Source of the DNA: Bacteroidetes bacterium UBA4416
Lineage (GTDB): Bacteria > Bacteroidota > Bacteroidia > B-17B0 > Aurantibacillaceae
NCBI GenBank assembly: GCA_002390745.1
Contig: DGQK01000063.1
Location: 1-64,000 of the forward strand
Direction of reading: 5' to 3'
Length of the DNA: 64,000 nucleotides
In this document: positions 7,833 to 16,277 of the stretch, one piece after another
Position numbering within the stretch: the stretch's first letter is position 1
How the letters are laid out: each line of letters starts with the position of its first letter
Program-made: the position numbers and the translations under genes
Notes under the pieces: model-generated
The model's database searches: none
Seen by the model: the letters and a program-made list of their open reading frames with translations, nothing else
Told to the model about the DNA's origin: nothing

Positions 7833-8918
7833 TTACCTGCTGCTGAGCTTGTGCCTGTAGCGATCGAGCGGTTCTATCAGCCAGCGCTGCATCGCAATCG
7901 CCAACAGCAGCGTGATGACGATAACGACATAGCCATAATAGTCGAGCAGATAAGGGTTTCCGAAGAACTGTTTGCGAAGCAGGCTCACCACCAGGAGATG
8001 AATGATGTAAATGGAAAATGAAAGCTCCCCGATGTAGCGGTCGGTCTTATTGTTTTTGAAACTGTAAAACATAAAAGGCAGCGCCAGCAGGAACAGGATA
8101 TAAAAAGCATAGTTCTTTCCTGTTTCCGGCAGAATGATCTGGTCGTAAAAGATAATGAGCACCAAAAGCACTGTTAAAGCAAGGTAGCCTATCCAGGGCT
8201 TCGCAGGCCTGGTTTCCAGCCATTTGTAAAAGCGGTAGGCCAGGCTTCCGGCTATGAAAAATGCCAGCTCGAAAGGGAAAAAGCGATAGGTCCAGGGATC
8301 GAAGCTCAGGTATAATTTTGTGGCGAAAAAATAGCGCAGGCCGAGGCTCAGCAGCACTACCAGCAATTGCCAACGGAGTTTTCTGGTGACCAGGAAGGGC
8401 GCCACCAGGTAAAAAACGAATTCGATGCTGATGGACCAGGCCTGGGGAACAAACAGGTACTGATAGCCGGTGTGCCTGAAAGATAAGGGATTATACACCA
8501 GGTGTGGCTGGCAGAACTCGTCGAGTCGCAAAAAGTACAGGATATCCTGCCCGACAACGATGATATTCTCCAGTCCGAACCACAGTACCGTTGCCCAGGA
8601 CAGGCAATCCTTGCCGCTCAGGTAACGCGCCAGGTAATAAGGCTTACCAAAGCCGTAAAGCCCCACTACCGACACCAGTACTGCACAAAGCAGCACCACC
8701 CAGTAGGCAGGGAAAATACGGTAAAAACGGCTGATGATAAAGCTTTTGTAAAAGCCTTTGCCGGTATACTTTTCGTTGAGCACCAGCGCCATGTAAAAAC
8801 CGGAGATCATGTAGAAGGATTGCACGGCTACCTGACCTCCGCAGAGCCGCAGTCCGAAGATCTTATACGAATGATACACAACAACGGCCAGTGCCAGTAT
8901 GGTTCGGAGGATTCCCAT
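7833..8918 (-). CDS. Acyltransferase 3 family membrane protein (OafA/YrhL type)
   Basis: A 361-aa integral membrane protein with about ten hydrophobic helices. The N-terminal MGILRTILALAVVVYHS contains the conserved R and the catalytic-type His of acyltransferase 3 proteins, followed by the QSFYMISGFYMALVL and FIISRFYRIFPAYW segments typical of the family. Such enzymes move acetyl or other acyl groups onto cell-surface glycans or lipids. The acceptor cannot be predicted. It is a single gene between tRNA-Glu and the coiled-coil gene. Confidence 0.88.
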   Translation of the reverse strand: MGILRTILALAVVVYHSYKIFGLRLCGGQVAVQSFYMISGFYMALVLNEKYTGKGFYKSFIISRFYRIFPAYWVVLLCAVLVSVVGLYGFGKPYYLARYLSGKDCLSWATVLWFGLENIIVVGQDILYFLRLDEFCQPHLVYNPLSFRHTGYQYLFVPQAWSISIEFVFYLVAPFLVTRKLRWQLLVVLLSLGLRYFFATKLYLSFDPWTYRFFPFELAFFIAGSLAYRFYKWLETRPAKPWIGYLALTVLLVLIIFYDQIILPETGKNYAFYILFLLALPFMFYSFKNNKTDRYIGELSFSIYIIHLLVVSLLRKQFFGNPYLLDYYGYVVIVITLLLAIAMQRWLIEPLDRYRHKLSSR

Positions 8919-9088
8919 CGCTTAAAGATAAGCACATATTCGGGTTCTTTCCTTAGCTGGAAAAGAATGCATGACATTTTTTTCCCTGATACTTTTGAAG
9001 CCAAAAGTATCCAAAAGCTTCTGTCCCGACGCATCGCGGGTGGCAGGCAATTTCCGCCTGAAACGCGGCGGAACCGCCGATCTGAAAA

Positions 9089-9116
9089 AAAAGCTGATCC
9101 TTACGAATCAGCTTTT
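9089..9116 (-). terminator. Terminator of the coiled-coil gene
   Basis: AAAAGCTGAT pairs with ATCAGCTTTT and is followed on the minus strand by a run of eight T. It lies about 25 bases beyond the stop of the gene ending at 9140. Confidence 0.85.
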
Positions 9117-9139
9117 CAATCTTAAACAAAACGAAAACC

Positions 9140-10030
9140 TTAATCTACTTTATCCACATTCTTTTTGGCGTCGCTTACCGCGTCTTTTTGTTTGGAGATC
9201 TCCGATTTTTTCTTGTCCTGGTCCGATTCGTTCTTTTTAATATCGTCTTCTGCTTTTTTGATCTTATTGTTGCAGGATTCGATGTCCGATTTCAGGCCTT
9301 TGATATCTTTCTCAATATCTTTTTGCTGGTCCTGCAATTTATCGAGGATCTTTTTGGAAGCCTTGGCCTGTTCGCTTACCGCGCCGGCGCTGGCGTCTAC
9401 CACTTTCTTCTGAATTTCTATCTCACCTTTTTTCTTTTCCAGTTCTACTTCTTTCTCTTTGATCTCTTTCTCTGCTTTGGTGATCTTACTTTTGTTGTCC
9501 TCGATATCGCTTTTCAGGTTCTTATTATCTTTTTCAAGGCTTTTCTGTTCGTCTTCCAGTTTCGATTGCACTTTCTCGGCGTCTTTCACCTTTTGCTGCA
9601 AAGGCTCTTTTGTCATTTTCACGGCAAAATCCTTAACGATCTTTTCGGCTTGCTGGTATTTGTCTTTGTTATCGGAGGAGGCCAGGTAGGCGCCGCCCAG
9701 ATCGAAGGCCACATGCATCTTTACCGTCATCTCTTTTTTATTCTCTTCGAAGGTAGCATACACGTCCACCGGGTTATTGCCGAACTCCTTGATCAGGATA
9801 TTATCGCCAAACACTTCGTTCTTATCGCTTTTTACTTTTTCATTCTTATAATCTTTCATCAGGCTTTTCCACGCGCTTTGCACATCATCTTTGGTGTTGG
9901 CATAAATCGTGGTGCTGATGGCATTCTGAGAGCCGGTAGAGAATTTTTCGCTCCCTTCCCTTAATTCGATACGCTGAGCGGATGCGGCTAAGGTAGCCAG
10001 GGAGGCTGCTAAAATTAATGCTGTTTTCAT
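9140..10030 (-). CDS. Secreted coiled-coil protein of unknown function
   Basis: A 296-aa protein with a clear Sec signal peptide (MKTALILAASLATLAASAQ). Residues about 25-150 form a small globular domain. Residues about 150-296 are almost entirely Lys/Glu/Asp/Gln-rich heptads, in two blocks sharing the pattern LQDQQKDIEKDIKGLKSDIE and LEDEQKSLEKDNKNLKSDIE, suggesting an internal duplication. It should sit in the periplasm or at the envelope. I do not recognise the family. Strong charged codon bias is explained by the coiled coil. It has its own terminator. Confidence 0.8.
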   Translation of the reverse strand: MKTALILAASLATLAASAQRIELREGSEKFSTGSQNAISTTIYANTKDDVQSAWKSLMKDYKNEKVKSDKNEVFGDNILIKEFGNNPVDVYATFEENKKEMTVKMHVAFDLGGAYLASSDNKDKYQQAEKIVKDFAVKMTKEPLQQKVKDAEKVQSKLEDEQKSLEKDNKNLKSDIEDNKSKITKAEKEIKEKEVELEKKKGEIEIQKKVVDASAGAVSEQAKASKKILDKLQDQQKDIEKDIKGLKSDIESCNNKIKKAEDDIKKNESDQDKKKSEISKQKDAVSDAKKNVDKVD

Positions 10031-10354
10031 AATGTGTTGTTTTAATCAGTGATTGATTTCACTATCTTAAAAGTAATGGTAATTCCCATACATCTCATTG
10101 CAAGATGACAATTTTTTGTTAAAATCAGGCATTTAATTTTTTGAAGAATATCTGTTGAGTAGTCGGGCGACTCCCTGCGGGCCGGGCTGCTGCGGGCTCC
10201 GCTACGCTCCGGTTTTTTCAGGGCGAAAGAAACGGTGCCCTGAAAAGAACTGAACCCTGCGCATCCCTGTCGCGGATTTTTTTCCGGAAGAGTTTGCGCC
10301 TCCTTACCGGCAGACAGGCCCGGCCGCCCAAAAGCAAAAGATGAACAGGGAATA
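10031..10354. other. Gene-free spacer with GC-rich repeat-like segment
   Basis: The 324 bases between the DUF502 gene and the coiled-coil gene hold no convincing gene. The part 10160-10330 is unusually GC-rich, with repeated words such as TGCGGGC and CCGCTACGCTCCGG, resembling the decayed dispersed repeats often seen between Bacteroidota genes. An open frame crosses it, but its low-complexity translation looks like non-coding repeat. The A/T-rich end near 10040-10100 probably holds the promoter of the coiled-coil gene. Confidence 0.55.
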
Positions 10355-10930
10355 TTATTCTTTCTCCACATCCGTCACACCGCCCGACACGATGAACTTC
10401 ATGGCTTCGCCGCCTTCCACATCAATCGGTTTGATCTGACTGATGGGAACAAAGACCAGGCGGCCCGAGAAGGAATAGGAATAAGGAAGGTATACCGACA
10501 CTTTTTCATGGATGCCCCACTCGCTCAGGTTGTCCTGCGTCACAAAACCCAGCTCCTCGATATTGGCCTGCGGGTTGGTAAGCACCAGTACCGGCTTGGT
10601 AAAGCGCTTTTTGTTGCCCATGAAGGCGTTCATGAAATCCTTGATCGGTGAATAGACATGGCGGATGAAGGGGGCGTGTTCGAGTTTTTCCTCAAAGAAT
10701 GCAAACAGGCGCTTGAACAAAAAAGAAGAAGCCAGTACGCCAATGACGGTGATGATGACCAATACACACACAATGGAGATCAGCGTATCCAGCACCGGAT
10801 GCCCTGTAAGGCCCACAAAAGAAAAAAGTCCTTCGAAGAATTGAAACAGCTTCAGAAACACAATGAGTGTGATGCCGAAAGGAATACAAAGCACCAGGCC
10901 CTGCAGGAAATATTTAAATAAGTTACTCAT
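10355..10930 (-). CDS. DUF502 family membrane protein
   Basis: A 191-aa protein with two transmembrane segments (about residues 6-28 and 50-74) followed by a soluble domain. The pattern LVLCIPFGITLIVFL, the ERAPFIRHVYSPIKD-like segment (here EHAPFIRHVYSPIKDFMNAF) and the LPYSYSFSGRLVFVP segment match DUF502 proteins, whose function is not established. ATG 10930 is preferred to a GTG one codon upstream. It starts 8 bases after hemF and is probably cotranscribed with it and the LysM gene. Confidence 0.88.
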   Translation of the reverse strand: MSNLFKYFLQGLVLCIPFGITLIVFLKLFQFFEGLFSFVGLTGHPVLDTLISIVCVLVIITVIGVLASSFLFKRLFAFFEEKLEHAPFIRHVYSPIKDFMNAFMGNKKRFTKPVLVLTNPQANIEELGFVTQDNLSEWGIHEKVSVYLPYSYSFSGRLVFVPISQIKPIDVEGGEAMKFIVSGGVTDVEKE

Positions 10931-10938
10931 CACGTATC

Positions 10939-11862
10939 TCAGGCCCAGGCTAAGCCTTTCTTCAGCTTGTTCAGTGTTTCCCGCTCGGGCGACCCTTCTG
11001 CTGTTTTGTAGTCATAGAGCCAGCCGGCCTGAGCCGGAAGGCTCATCAGGATAGACTCCACACGCCCGTTGGTTTCCAGTCCGAATTTCGTTCCCTTGTC
11101 GTACACCAGGTTGAACTCCACATAGCGGCCGCGGCGTAGCAGCTGCCATTGCTTATTGGTTTCATCAAAGGCCTTGTCTTTGTTCCTGCGGATCAGCTCC
11201 GTATAAACCGGTGCAAAAGCTTCGCCTACCTCTTTCCAGAATGCCAGGTTCTGTTCAAAGCTCATGCCATCACGAAGGTTGAGGCGGTCGAAGAAAATAC
11301 CCCCAATGCCGCGTGTTTCTTTACGATGGGCGATGTAAAAATAATTGTCGGCCCATGTTTTGAACTCGGGGTAGTAAGCCGGATTATGTTTATCGCACAC
11401 GGCTTTCAATTGCTGATGGAACCAGGTTGCATCCTCATCCACAATGTAATGCGGTGTGAGGTCGATGCCACCGCCAAGCCAGCGTGTGCCATTGCTCATC
11501 TCAAAATAGCGGATGTTCATATGGATGATGGGAACCATCGGGCTCTGGGGATGGATCACTATAGAAACACCGGTGGCAAAGAAGGTCAGGCCTTCGTGGT
11601 TGCCTGCCTGTGCCGAGTCGCTATGTGCGCGCTCTTTAAATAAAAAGTCAGGGGCTTTGCCGCTTACGGCCGAAAACATGACCCCGCCTTTTTCGATCAC
11701 GGCTCCGTTTTCCATCACGCGGGAGCGGCCACCACCGCCTTCTTCCCGGCTCCATTGCTCTTCCTTAAATGTTGATCTGCCGTCGGCCTGCTCCAGCGCC
11801 TGGCAGATACCGTCCTGAAGGTTTTGCAGCCAGGCGGAGATATGTTCCCGGTTTACTTCCAT
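10939..11862 (-). CDS. hemF: Oxygen-dependent coproporphyrinogen III oxidase
   Basis: A 307-aa cytosolic enzyme converting coproporphyrinogen III to protoporphyrinogen IX with O2 in haem synthesis. Diagnostic segments are GGGIDLTPHYIVDEDATWFH, the YFYIAHRKETRGIGGIFFDRLN region, and the C-terminal PAQAGWLYDY; length is typical. The ATG at 11862 lies inside the end of the upstream LysM gene (10-base overlap), suggesting coupled translation. Its presence points to an organism able to grow with oxygen. Confidence 0.97.
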   Translation of the reverse strand: MEVNREHISAWLQNLQDGICQALEQADGRSTFKEEQWSREEGGGGRSRVMENGAVIEKGGVMFSAVSGKAPDFLFKERAHSDSAQAGNHEGLTFFATGVSIVIHPQSPMVPIIHMNIRYFEMSNGTRWLGGGIDLTPHYIVDEDATWFHQQLKAVCDKHNPAYYPEFKTWADNYFYIAHRKETRGIGGIFFDRLNLRDGMSFEQNLAFWKEVGEAFAPVYTELIRRNKDKAFDETNKQWQLLRRGRYVEFNLVYDKGTKFGLETNGRVESILMSLPAQAGWLYDYKTAEGSPERETLNKLKKGLAWA

Positions 11863-13676
11863 CCTAATTTTTGTAGCTTGTAATCTGAATACCTGTAAAT
11901 GAACACGGCTCTGTTTTCGAAGCCTGTTTCCTCATCAGGCCTGTAAAACTCGAAGCCCGTACTAAGGCCTTGAGCCGGAAAGCGGTCGAGGCTGCTGACA
12001 AAGCCGGGGCCCTGCGCCCTGAGCTGTGAGAGGTAATACATGGCCACATCGAAGCCCTGGAAAAAATATTCGCCCGGATCGGTCGTATAAATGTTCTGGT
12101 AATACTTCGCCAGGCGCTGTTGCAGCGAATCCTTGCAGTTAAGCCCCGTGGAACTGGCAAAGGTAAAATGCAGGTCGTTCAGGTAATCCTGATCGAGGTT
12201 ATCGATATTAGGCACGTTGCTGAATCCCAGCAACACAATGTCTTTTTTATTGGAGAATACGTACAATTGTGTGATCAGGTCCTGGAGGTATACCGGGTTA
12301 TTGGTAAGCAAGACTACTACATTTCTTCTGCCGGCTACATAAGCGCTTTTAATACCTGCCAGTCCTTTTACCTCGGTAATGCTGTCGCGGATGCTTTTGC
12401 CGATGCGCAGGAGCTCTGTGTTGTAGCGCTCTTTGAAAGCTTTCACATAAGCCTGGTCTTTGGCCGTGGTATTCACCAGGATGACCTTGCTGCCCGGCAT
12501 CAGGGAGTCGATGCAATAATCGGCCAGGCCCTCGATGATGGTAAACTGTGAAGGGGTGATCTTGCTGGACAAGGGGTTTTTGAACAGGATTTTGTTTTGC
12601 TGTGTGAGGGGCGAGATCGTGGGAATGCCTAACGGGCCTGCGTAGGACGACACGGTTTTGAAAGCACCCGGATACAATGGACCGAAGATCATATCGAGCG
12701 ACTTGAATTCTTCGGAGCGGCAGATGCTTTGTACCCTGGCCGAATCGCGCTCCTGCAGGTCGTAGATGTTCAGGGTAATGTCGAAATCCTTTGCCTGAAG
12801 CGAATCTACCGCTTTTTTGAAGCCAGTGTAAAAGTCGAGGGCCAAAGCCTGTGTGGCCGGAAAACCGGATTTGCTGCGGGCCAGCGCCTCGATGTCGAGC
12901 TGTTCGCTCTCCGCTAATTTAAATGGCAGAAATAAGCCAATCGTGTAACTTGTTTTTTTAGGCTTGCTGCCCGCAGCAACTGCAACTGTGGGCTGGCTTT
13001 GAGCCTGGCTGTTATCCATCGTCAGCTGACTGACCTGGACTAAGGTTGTTTTGGGGATCTTCACGACCTGGCCCGTTTTCACGCCTGCCTGGGCGCCCGG
13101 GTTCCAGCGGTAAAACTCTTCCTGGGTAATGTTGAAGCGGCGTGTGAGGCCGTACGCGGTTTCTCCGGCAGCTACGGTATAGAGCATCGTATCTTTCACC
13201 ACTGCTTTTGTCAGGGGCACAAAGCTTTTTTTCTTCTCCCCGACAATCACAAAATCGCCTTCCTTTAAGCCTGCGCTCAACGCCGGATTCCAGGCTGCCA
13301 GCTTTTTCTCGTCGATGGCATATTTTTTTGTGATGGCATAAACCGTTTCTCCTTTTTTCACGCGGTGATACACGTATTTATTGGTGTCGATGGCTGGTTT
13401 CTGCATCAGCGACTCCATCGGAATTTTCAACTCCTGCCCGGTTTTCAGGCCGTCAATGGCCTCATCGTTTTCTGCAAGAATGGAGTTTACATCCATGCTG
13501 TAGAGCTTGGAAATGGCATACAGGCTTTGCCCCTTCTCCACCTTATGGATATAGTATTTTTTGCCGTTGATGCTGCGGATGTCCGTGGATTTGGTTTGCG
13601 AAAAAGAAGTAAATGCCCAAAGACAAATGATAAAAGACAATGCCCGTTTTAAAAAGATATGTTTCTGCTTATTCAT
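11853..13676 (-). CDS. LysM repeat protein with periplasmic-binding-protein domain
   Basis: A 607-aa exported protein. Residues 1-27 are a signal peptide. Three LysM domains follow at about residues 40-85, 102-147 and 165-210, each with YxVxxGxxxYxIxxxY and a closing GxxxxIP-like motif, for peptidoglycan binding. Residues about 245-607 resemble a type-1 periplasmic binding fold (LFLPFKLAE at the start, then IFGPLYPGAFKTVSSYAGPLGIPTISPL). This LysM plus binding-protein architecture is found in Bacteroidota; its ligand is unknown. It overlaps hemF by 10 bases. Confidence 0.88.
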   Translation of the reverse strand: MNKQKHIFLKRALSFIICLWAFTSFSQTKSTDIRSINGKKYYIHKVEKGQSLYAISKLYSMDVNSILAENDEAIDGLKTGQELKIPMESLMQKPAIDTNKYVYHRVKKGETVYAITKKYAIDEKKLAAWNPALSAGLKEGDFVIVGEKKKSFVPLTKAVVKDTMLYTVAAGETAYGLTRRFNITQEEFYRWNPGAQAGVKTGQVVKIPKTTLVQVSQLTMDNSQAQSQPTVAVAAGSKPKKTSYTIGLFLPFKLAESEQLDIEALARSKSGFPATQALALDFYTGFKKAVDSLQAKDFDITLNIYDLQERDSARVQSICRSEEFKSLDMIFGPLYPGAFKTVSSYAGPLGIPTISPLTQQNKILFKNPLSSKITPSQFTIIEGLADYCIDSLMPGSKVILVNTTAKDQAYVKAFKERYNTELLRIGKSIRDSITEVKGLAGIKSAYVAGRRNVVVLLTNNPVYLQDLITQLYVFSNKKDIVLLGFSNVPNIDNLDQDYLNDLHFTFASSTGLNCKDSLQQRLAKYYQNIYTTDPGEYFFQGFDVAMYYLSQLRAQGPGFVSSLDRFPAQGLSTGFEFYRPDEETGFENRAVFIYRYSDYKLQKLGWK

Positions 13677-13798
13677 CTGATTTGAAAACCCTTTGACTCC
13701 GCTCAGGGCGACATAAAATTAAAATTGTGCGATGGTGTGGCTTTGGTGCCTCAGCTACCGCTATTCACAACCGTTTCTCCTTCTTTTAACCGCTTGCT

Positions 13799-15328
13799 TT
13801 ACTCCCACTCGATGGTAGCCGGAGGTTTGGAGCTGATGTCGTACACCACCCGGTTGACGCCTTTGACCTTATTGATGATCTCATTCGAGATCTTCGCGAG
13901 GAATTCGTAAGGCAGATGGCACCAATCGGCAGTCATCCCATCAGTAGAGGACACTGCCCTGAGCGCCACCACTTTTTCATAGGTACGCTCATCGCCCATC
14001 ACGCCCACGCTTTGAATCGGAAGGAGGATGGCGCCTGCCTGCCACACATCATTATACAGCCCCGCAGATTTGAGGCCTTCGATAAAAATAGAATCTACCT
14101 CCTGTAGCAGCTGTACTTTTTCGGCTGTAATATCGCCGAGGATGCGAATGGCTAAGCCAGGCCCCGGGAAAGGGTGACGGCCGATCAGGGCGGCATCAAT
14201 GCCCAATGCCCTTCCCACCCGGCGTACTTCATCCTTGAAAAGGCTGCGCAATGGCTCTACAACGCTCAGCTTCATGTAATCAGGAAGGCCACCGACATTA
14301 TGATGGGATTTAATGGTTGCCGAAGGGCCGTTTACCGAAAGGCTTTCGATCACATCAGGGTAGATCGTTCCCTGCCCGAGCCATTTGGCATCGGTAATGG
14401 TTTTGGACTCGTCGTCGAACACATCAATAAAAACCCTGCCTATGGCTTTACGCTTGGCTTCGGGATCAGACAGGCCTTTCAGCGCATCGTAGAAACGCTG
14501 CTTGGCATTTACGCCTTTCACATTCAGGCCCATATGCTTATAAGAATCCAGTACCGCTTCAAATTCGTTTTTACGCAGGAGGCCGTTATCCACAAAAATG
14601 CAATGCAGATTGGCTCCAATGGCTTTGTGTAACAATACCGCAGCTACCGAGCTGTCCACGCCCCCGGAAAGGCCTAACACCACTTTGTCGCTTCCTAATT
14701 TTTGTTTCAGTTCAGAAACGGTGGTATCAATGAATGAATCGGAGGTCCAGGTGCCTTTGCAGCCGCAGATTCCTTTCACGAAATTGGTGAGCAGGAGCGT
14801 GCCATCTGTAGAATGGTATACTTCGGGATGGAACTGGATGCCCCAGGTCTGCTCGCCTTTGATGGCATAGCCTGCCACGCGTACATCGGCGGTGCTGGCA
14901 ATCACGGTATAGTGTTCAGGAACTTTAATAATCGTATCGGCATGGCTCATCCACACCTGCGATCCGCTTGGCACACCTTTGAATAAGGGGTCGGAGCCCT
15001 CCACAAAACTTAAGTTGGCACGGCCATATTCGCGGGAATTGGACTTGCCGACCTCTCCGCCATAGAAATGCGATAAGAGCTGGGCGCCATAGCACACGCC
15101 CAATACCGGCAATTTGCCTTTGATCTGTTCCAGATCGGGGTTCAGCGGATTCTCCTGGCGCACGCTGTGAGGGCTGCCTGAAAGGATCACCCCTTTGATG
15201 TCGGGAGTTAAGGCTGGAATTTTATTATAAGGATGAATCTCACAATAAACATTCATTTCGCGCAGGCGGCGCGCAATTAATTGGGTGAATTGTGAACCGA
15301 AGTCGAGGATTAAAATTTGTTCTTGCAT
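13799..15328 (-). CDS. guaA: GMP synthase (glutamine-hydrolysing)
   Basis: A 509-aa enzyme converting XMP to GMP. The class I glutamine amidotransferase domain comes first, with GVCYGAQ containing the nucleophile Cys79 and a later QFHPEVYHS His/Glu pair. Then comes the ATP pyrophosphatase domain with PP-loop LSGGVDSSVAA, and a C-terminal dimer domain ending in PPATIEWE, as in known GuaA. ATG 15328 is chosen because the family begins with QILILDFGSQ and because an upstream TTG falls inside the -7 box at 15338-15345. Confidence 0.98.
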   Translation of the reverse strand: MQEQILILDFGSQFTQLIARRLREMNVYCEIHPYNKIPALTPDIKGVILSGSPHSVRQENPLNPDLEQIKGKLPVLGVCYGAQLLSHFYGGEVGKSNSREYGRANLSFVEGSDPLFKGVPSGSQVWMSHADTIIKVPEHYTVIASTADVRVAGYAIKGEQTWGIQFHPEVYHSTDGTLLLTNFVKGICGCKGTWTSDSFIDTTVSELKQKLGSDKVVLGLSGGVDSSVAAVLLHKAIGANLHCIFVDNGLLRKNEFEAVLDSYKHMGLNVKGVNAKQRFYDALKGLSDPEAKRKAIGRVFIDVFDDESKTITDAKWLGQGTIYPDVIESLSVNGPSATIKSHHNVGGLPDYMKLSVVEPLRSLFKDEVRRVGRALGIDAALIGRHPFPGPGLAIRILGDITAEKVQLLQEVDSIFIEGLKSAGLYNDVWQAGAILLPIQSVGVMGDERTYEKVVALRAVSSTDGMTADWCHLPYEFLAKISNEIINKVKGVNRVVYDISSKPPATIEWE

Positions 15329-15337
15329 ACTAGCCGA

Positions 15338-15366
15338 CAAAGATAGCTAAATCTTTTCGCTTACAA
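15338..15366 (-). promoter_or_regulatory. Promoter of guaA
   Basis: On the minus strand TTG (15366-15364), 18 bases, then TATCTTTG (15345-15338) match the Bacteroidota consensus. Only nine bases separate the box from the guaA ATG, so the leader is very short. No purine riboswitch could fit. Confidence 0.65.
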
Positions 15367-15446
15367 GGAAAGGCCTCCGAAATTACTTGTAAAAAGAAAT
15401 TAAAAAAAGCCCTGAACAGGCGTCTCATCATCCCAAACCGGGAAGC

Positions 15447-15554
15447 TCAATCTTTCTTCCGCATGAACTTAATGAGCGTGTAGGCTCCCAGGAAAAAAAC
15501 GGTGGCGATGAACAGCAGGATAAAGTAATCGCTGATGGCTAAGGAGGATTTCAT
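15447..15554 (-). CDS. Small membrane peptide (35 aa) coupled to the response regulator
   Basis: A short frame on the minus strand beginning ATG AAA TCC TCC and ending GAT TGA encodes 35 residues. It starts with MKSSLAISDYF, continues with a single hydrophobic helix (about residues 10-29), and ends in a basic tail FMRKKD. Its ATG comes three bases after the response-regulator stop, typical of coupled translation. It has the features of a genuine single-pass small membrane protein, but I recognise no family. It is a candidate only, since a frame this short can occur by chance. Confidence 0.55.
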   Translation of the reverse strand: MKSSLAISDYFILLFIATVFFLGAYTLIKFMRKKD

Positions 15555-15557
15555 CGA

Positions 15558-16214
15558 TCAGGCAACGAGCAGGTTATTCTTCACGGCAAACATCACAATG
15601 CCCGCCGTATTGGGAATATCGAGCTTGGTCATGATATTTTTCCGGTGTGTATTAACGGTGTGCGTACTCAGCTCCAGCTTGTCGGCAATGAGCTTATTGG
15701 ATAAGCCCTCCGCAATGAGGCGGATCACATCCAGCTCACGGTCGGTAATGCCCAGGCCCTGGCAGGATACTTTTTGCAGCTCGGGTTTGATGCGGGTGGC
15801 ATCTTCGTGCTGTGTGAGGTAGTAAGCCACTTTCCCACAGAGGAAGCGCTCATTATTATAGGTAGCGTGAAGAGCTTCAATGATCTCTTCGCGGTCGCAC
15901 TCTTTCAGAAGGTAGCTTCTCACGCCGGCGTCGAGCACAGCCTGCATTTCCTTTTTTTCCAGGTAGCCGGTAATGGCCAGGATCTGCATGCGGCGGAAGC
16001 TTTTGATAAGGCCGGCAATCTGCTGTACGCTGTAGTTCAGCGATTCGAAATCGAGGATCAGAATACGCGGTTTGATTTTCCTGATAGAAGCTACAAGGCC
16101 GTCGAAGCTGCCATCTTCCACATAATCCACCTCAAAATTGGGCGATGTATTTAATAATGTATAAAGCCCTAATCTGCTTAAGTAATTGTTATCTGCTATG
16201 AGAACTGAAATCAT
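15558..16214 (-). CDS. NarL/LuxR-type response regulator
   Basis: A 218-aa two-component regulator. The receiver domain spans about residues 1-118, with acidic pocket D8, phospho-acceptor D55 in ILILDFES, T82 and K104 in YLLKEC. The LuxR-type helix-turn-helix spans about residues 150-212 (GITDRELDVIRLIAEGLSNKLIADKL, then HTVNTHRKNIMTKL). No histidine kinase is adjacent, so it is an orphan here. ATG 16214 is preferred over a TTG two codons upstream. A strong promoter lies at 16247-16277. A 35-residue membrane peptide follows immediately. Confidence 0.93.
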   Translation of the reverse strand: MISVLIADNNYLSRLGLYTLLNTSPNFEVDYVEDGSFDGLVASIRKIKPRILILDFESLNYSVQQIAGLIKSFRRMQILAITGYLEKKEMQAVLDAGVRSYLLKECDREEIIEALHATYNNERFLCGKVAYYLTQHEDATRIKPELQKVSCQGLGITDRELDVIRLIAEGLSNKLIADKLELSTHTVNTHRKNIMTKLDIPNTAGIVMFAVKNNLLVA

Positions 16215-16246
16215 TATCAAAAAACCTTATTTAGATTAATTTTAAA

Positions 16247-16277
16247 CAAAGATACGTTCTATATCGAAACCTGCAAA
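16247..16277 (-). promoter_or_regulatory. Promoter of the response regulator
   Basis: On the minus strand TTTG (16277-16274), exactly 19 bases, then TATCTTTG (16254-16247) give a near-ideal Bacteroidota promoter. The ATG at 16214 lies about 33 bases beyond the -7 box. Confidence 0.75.

Noticed and set aside
10042..10371. 109-codon open frame on the minus strand
   Set aside because: It crosses the GC-rich repeat-like spacer, has a low-complexity translation and overlaps the DUF502 gene end; repeats commonly give such frames.
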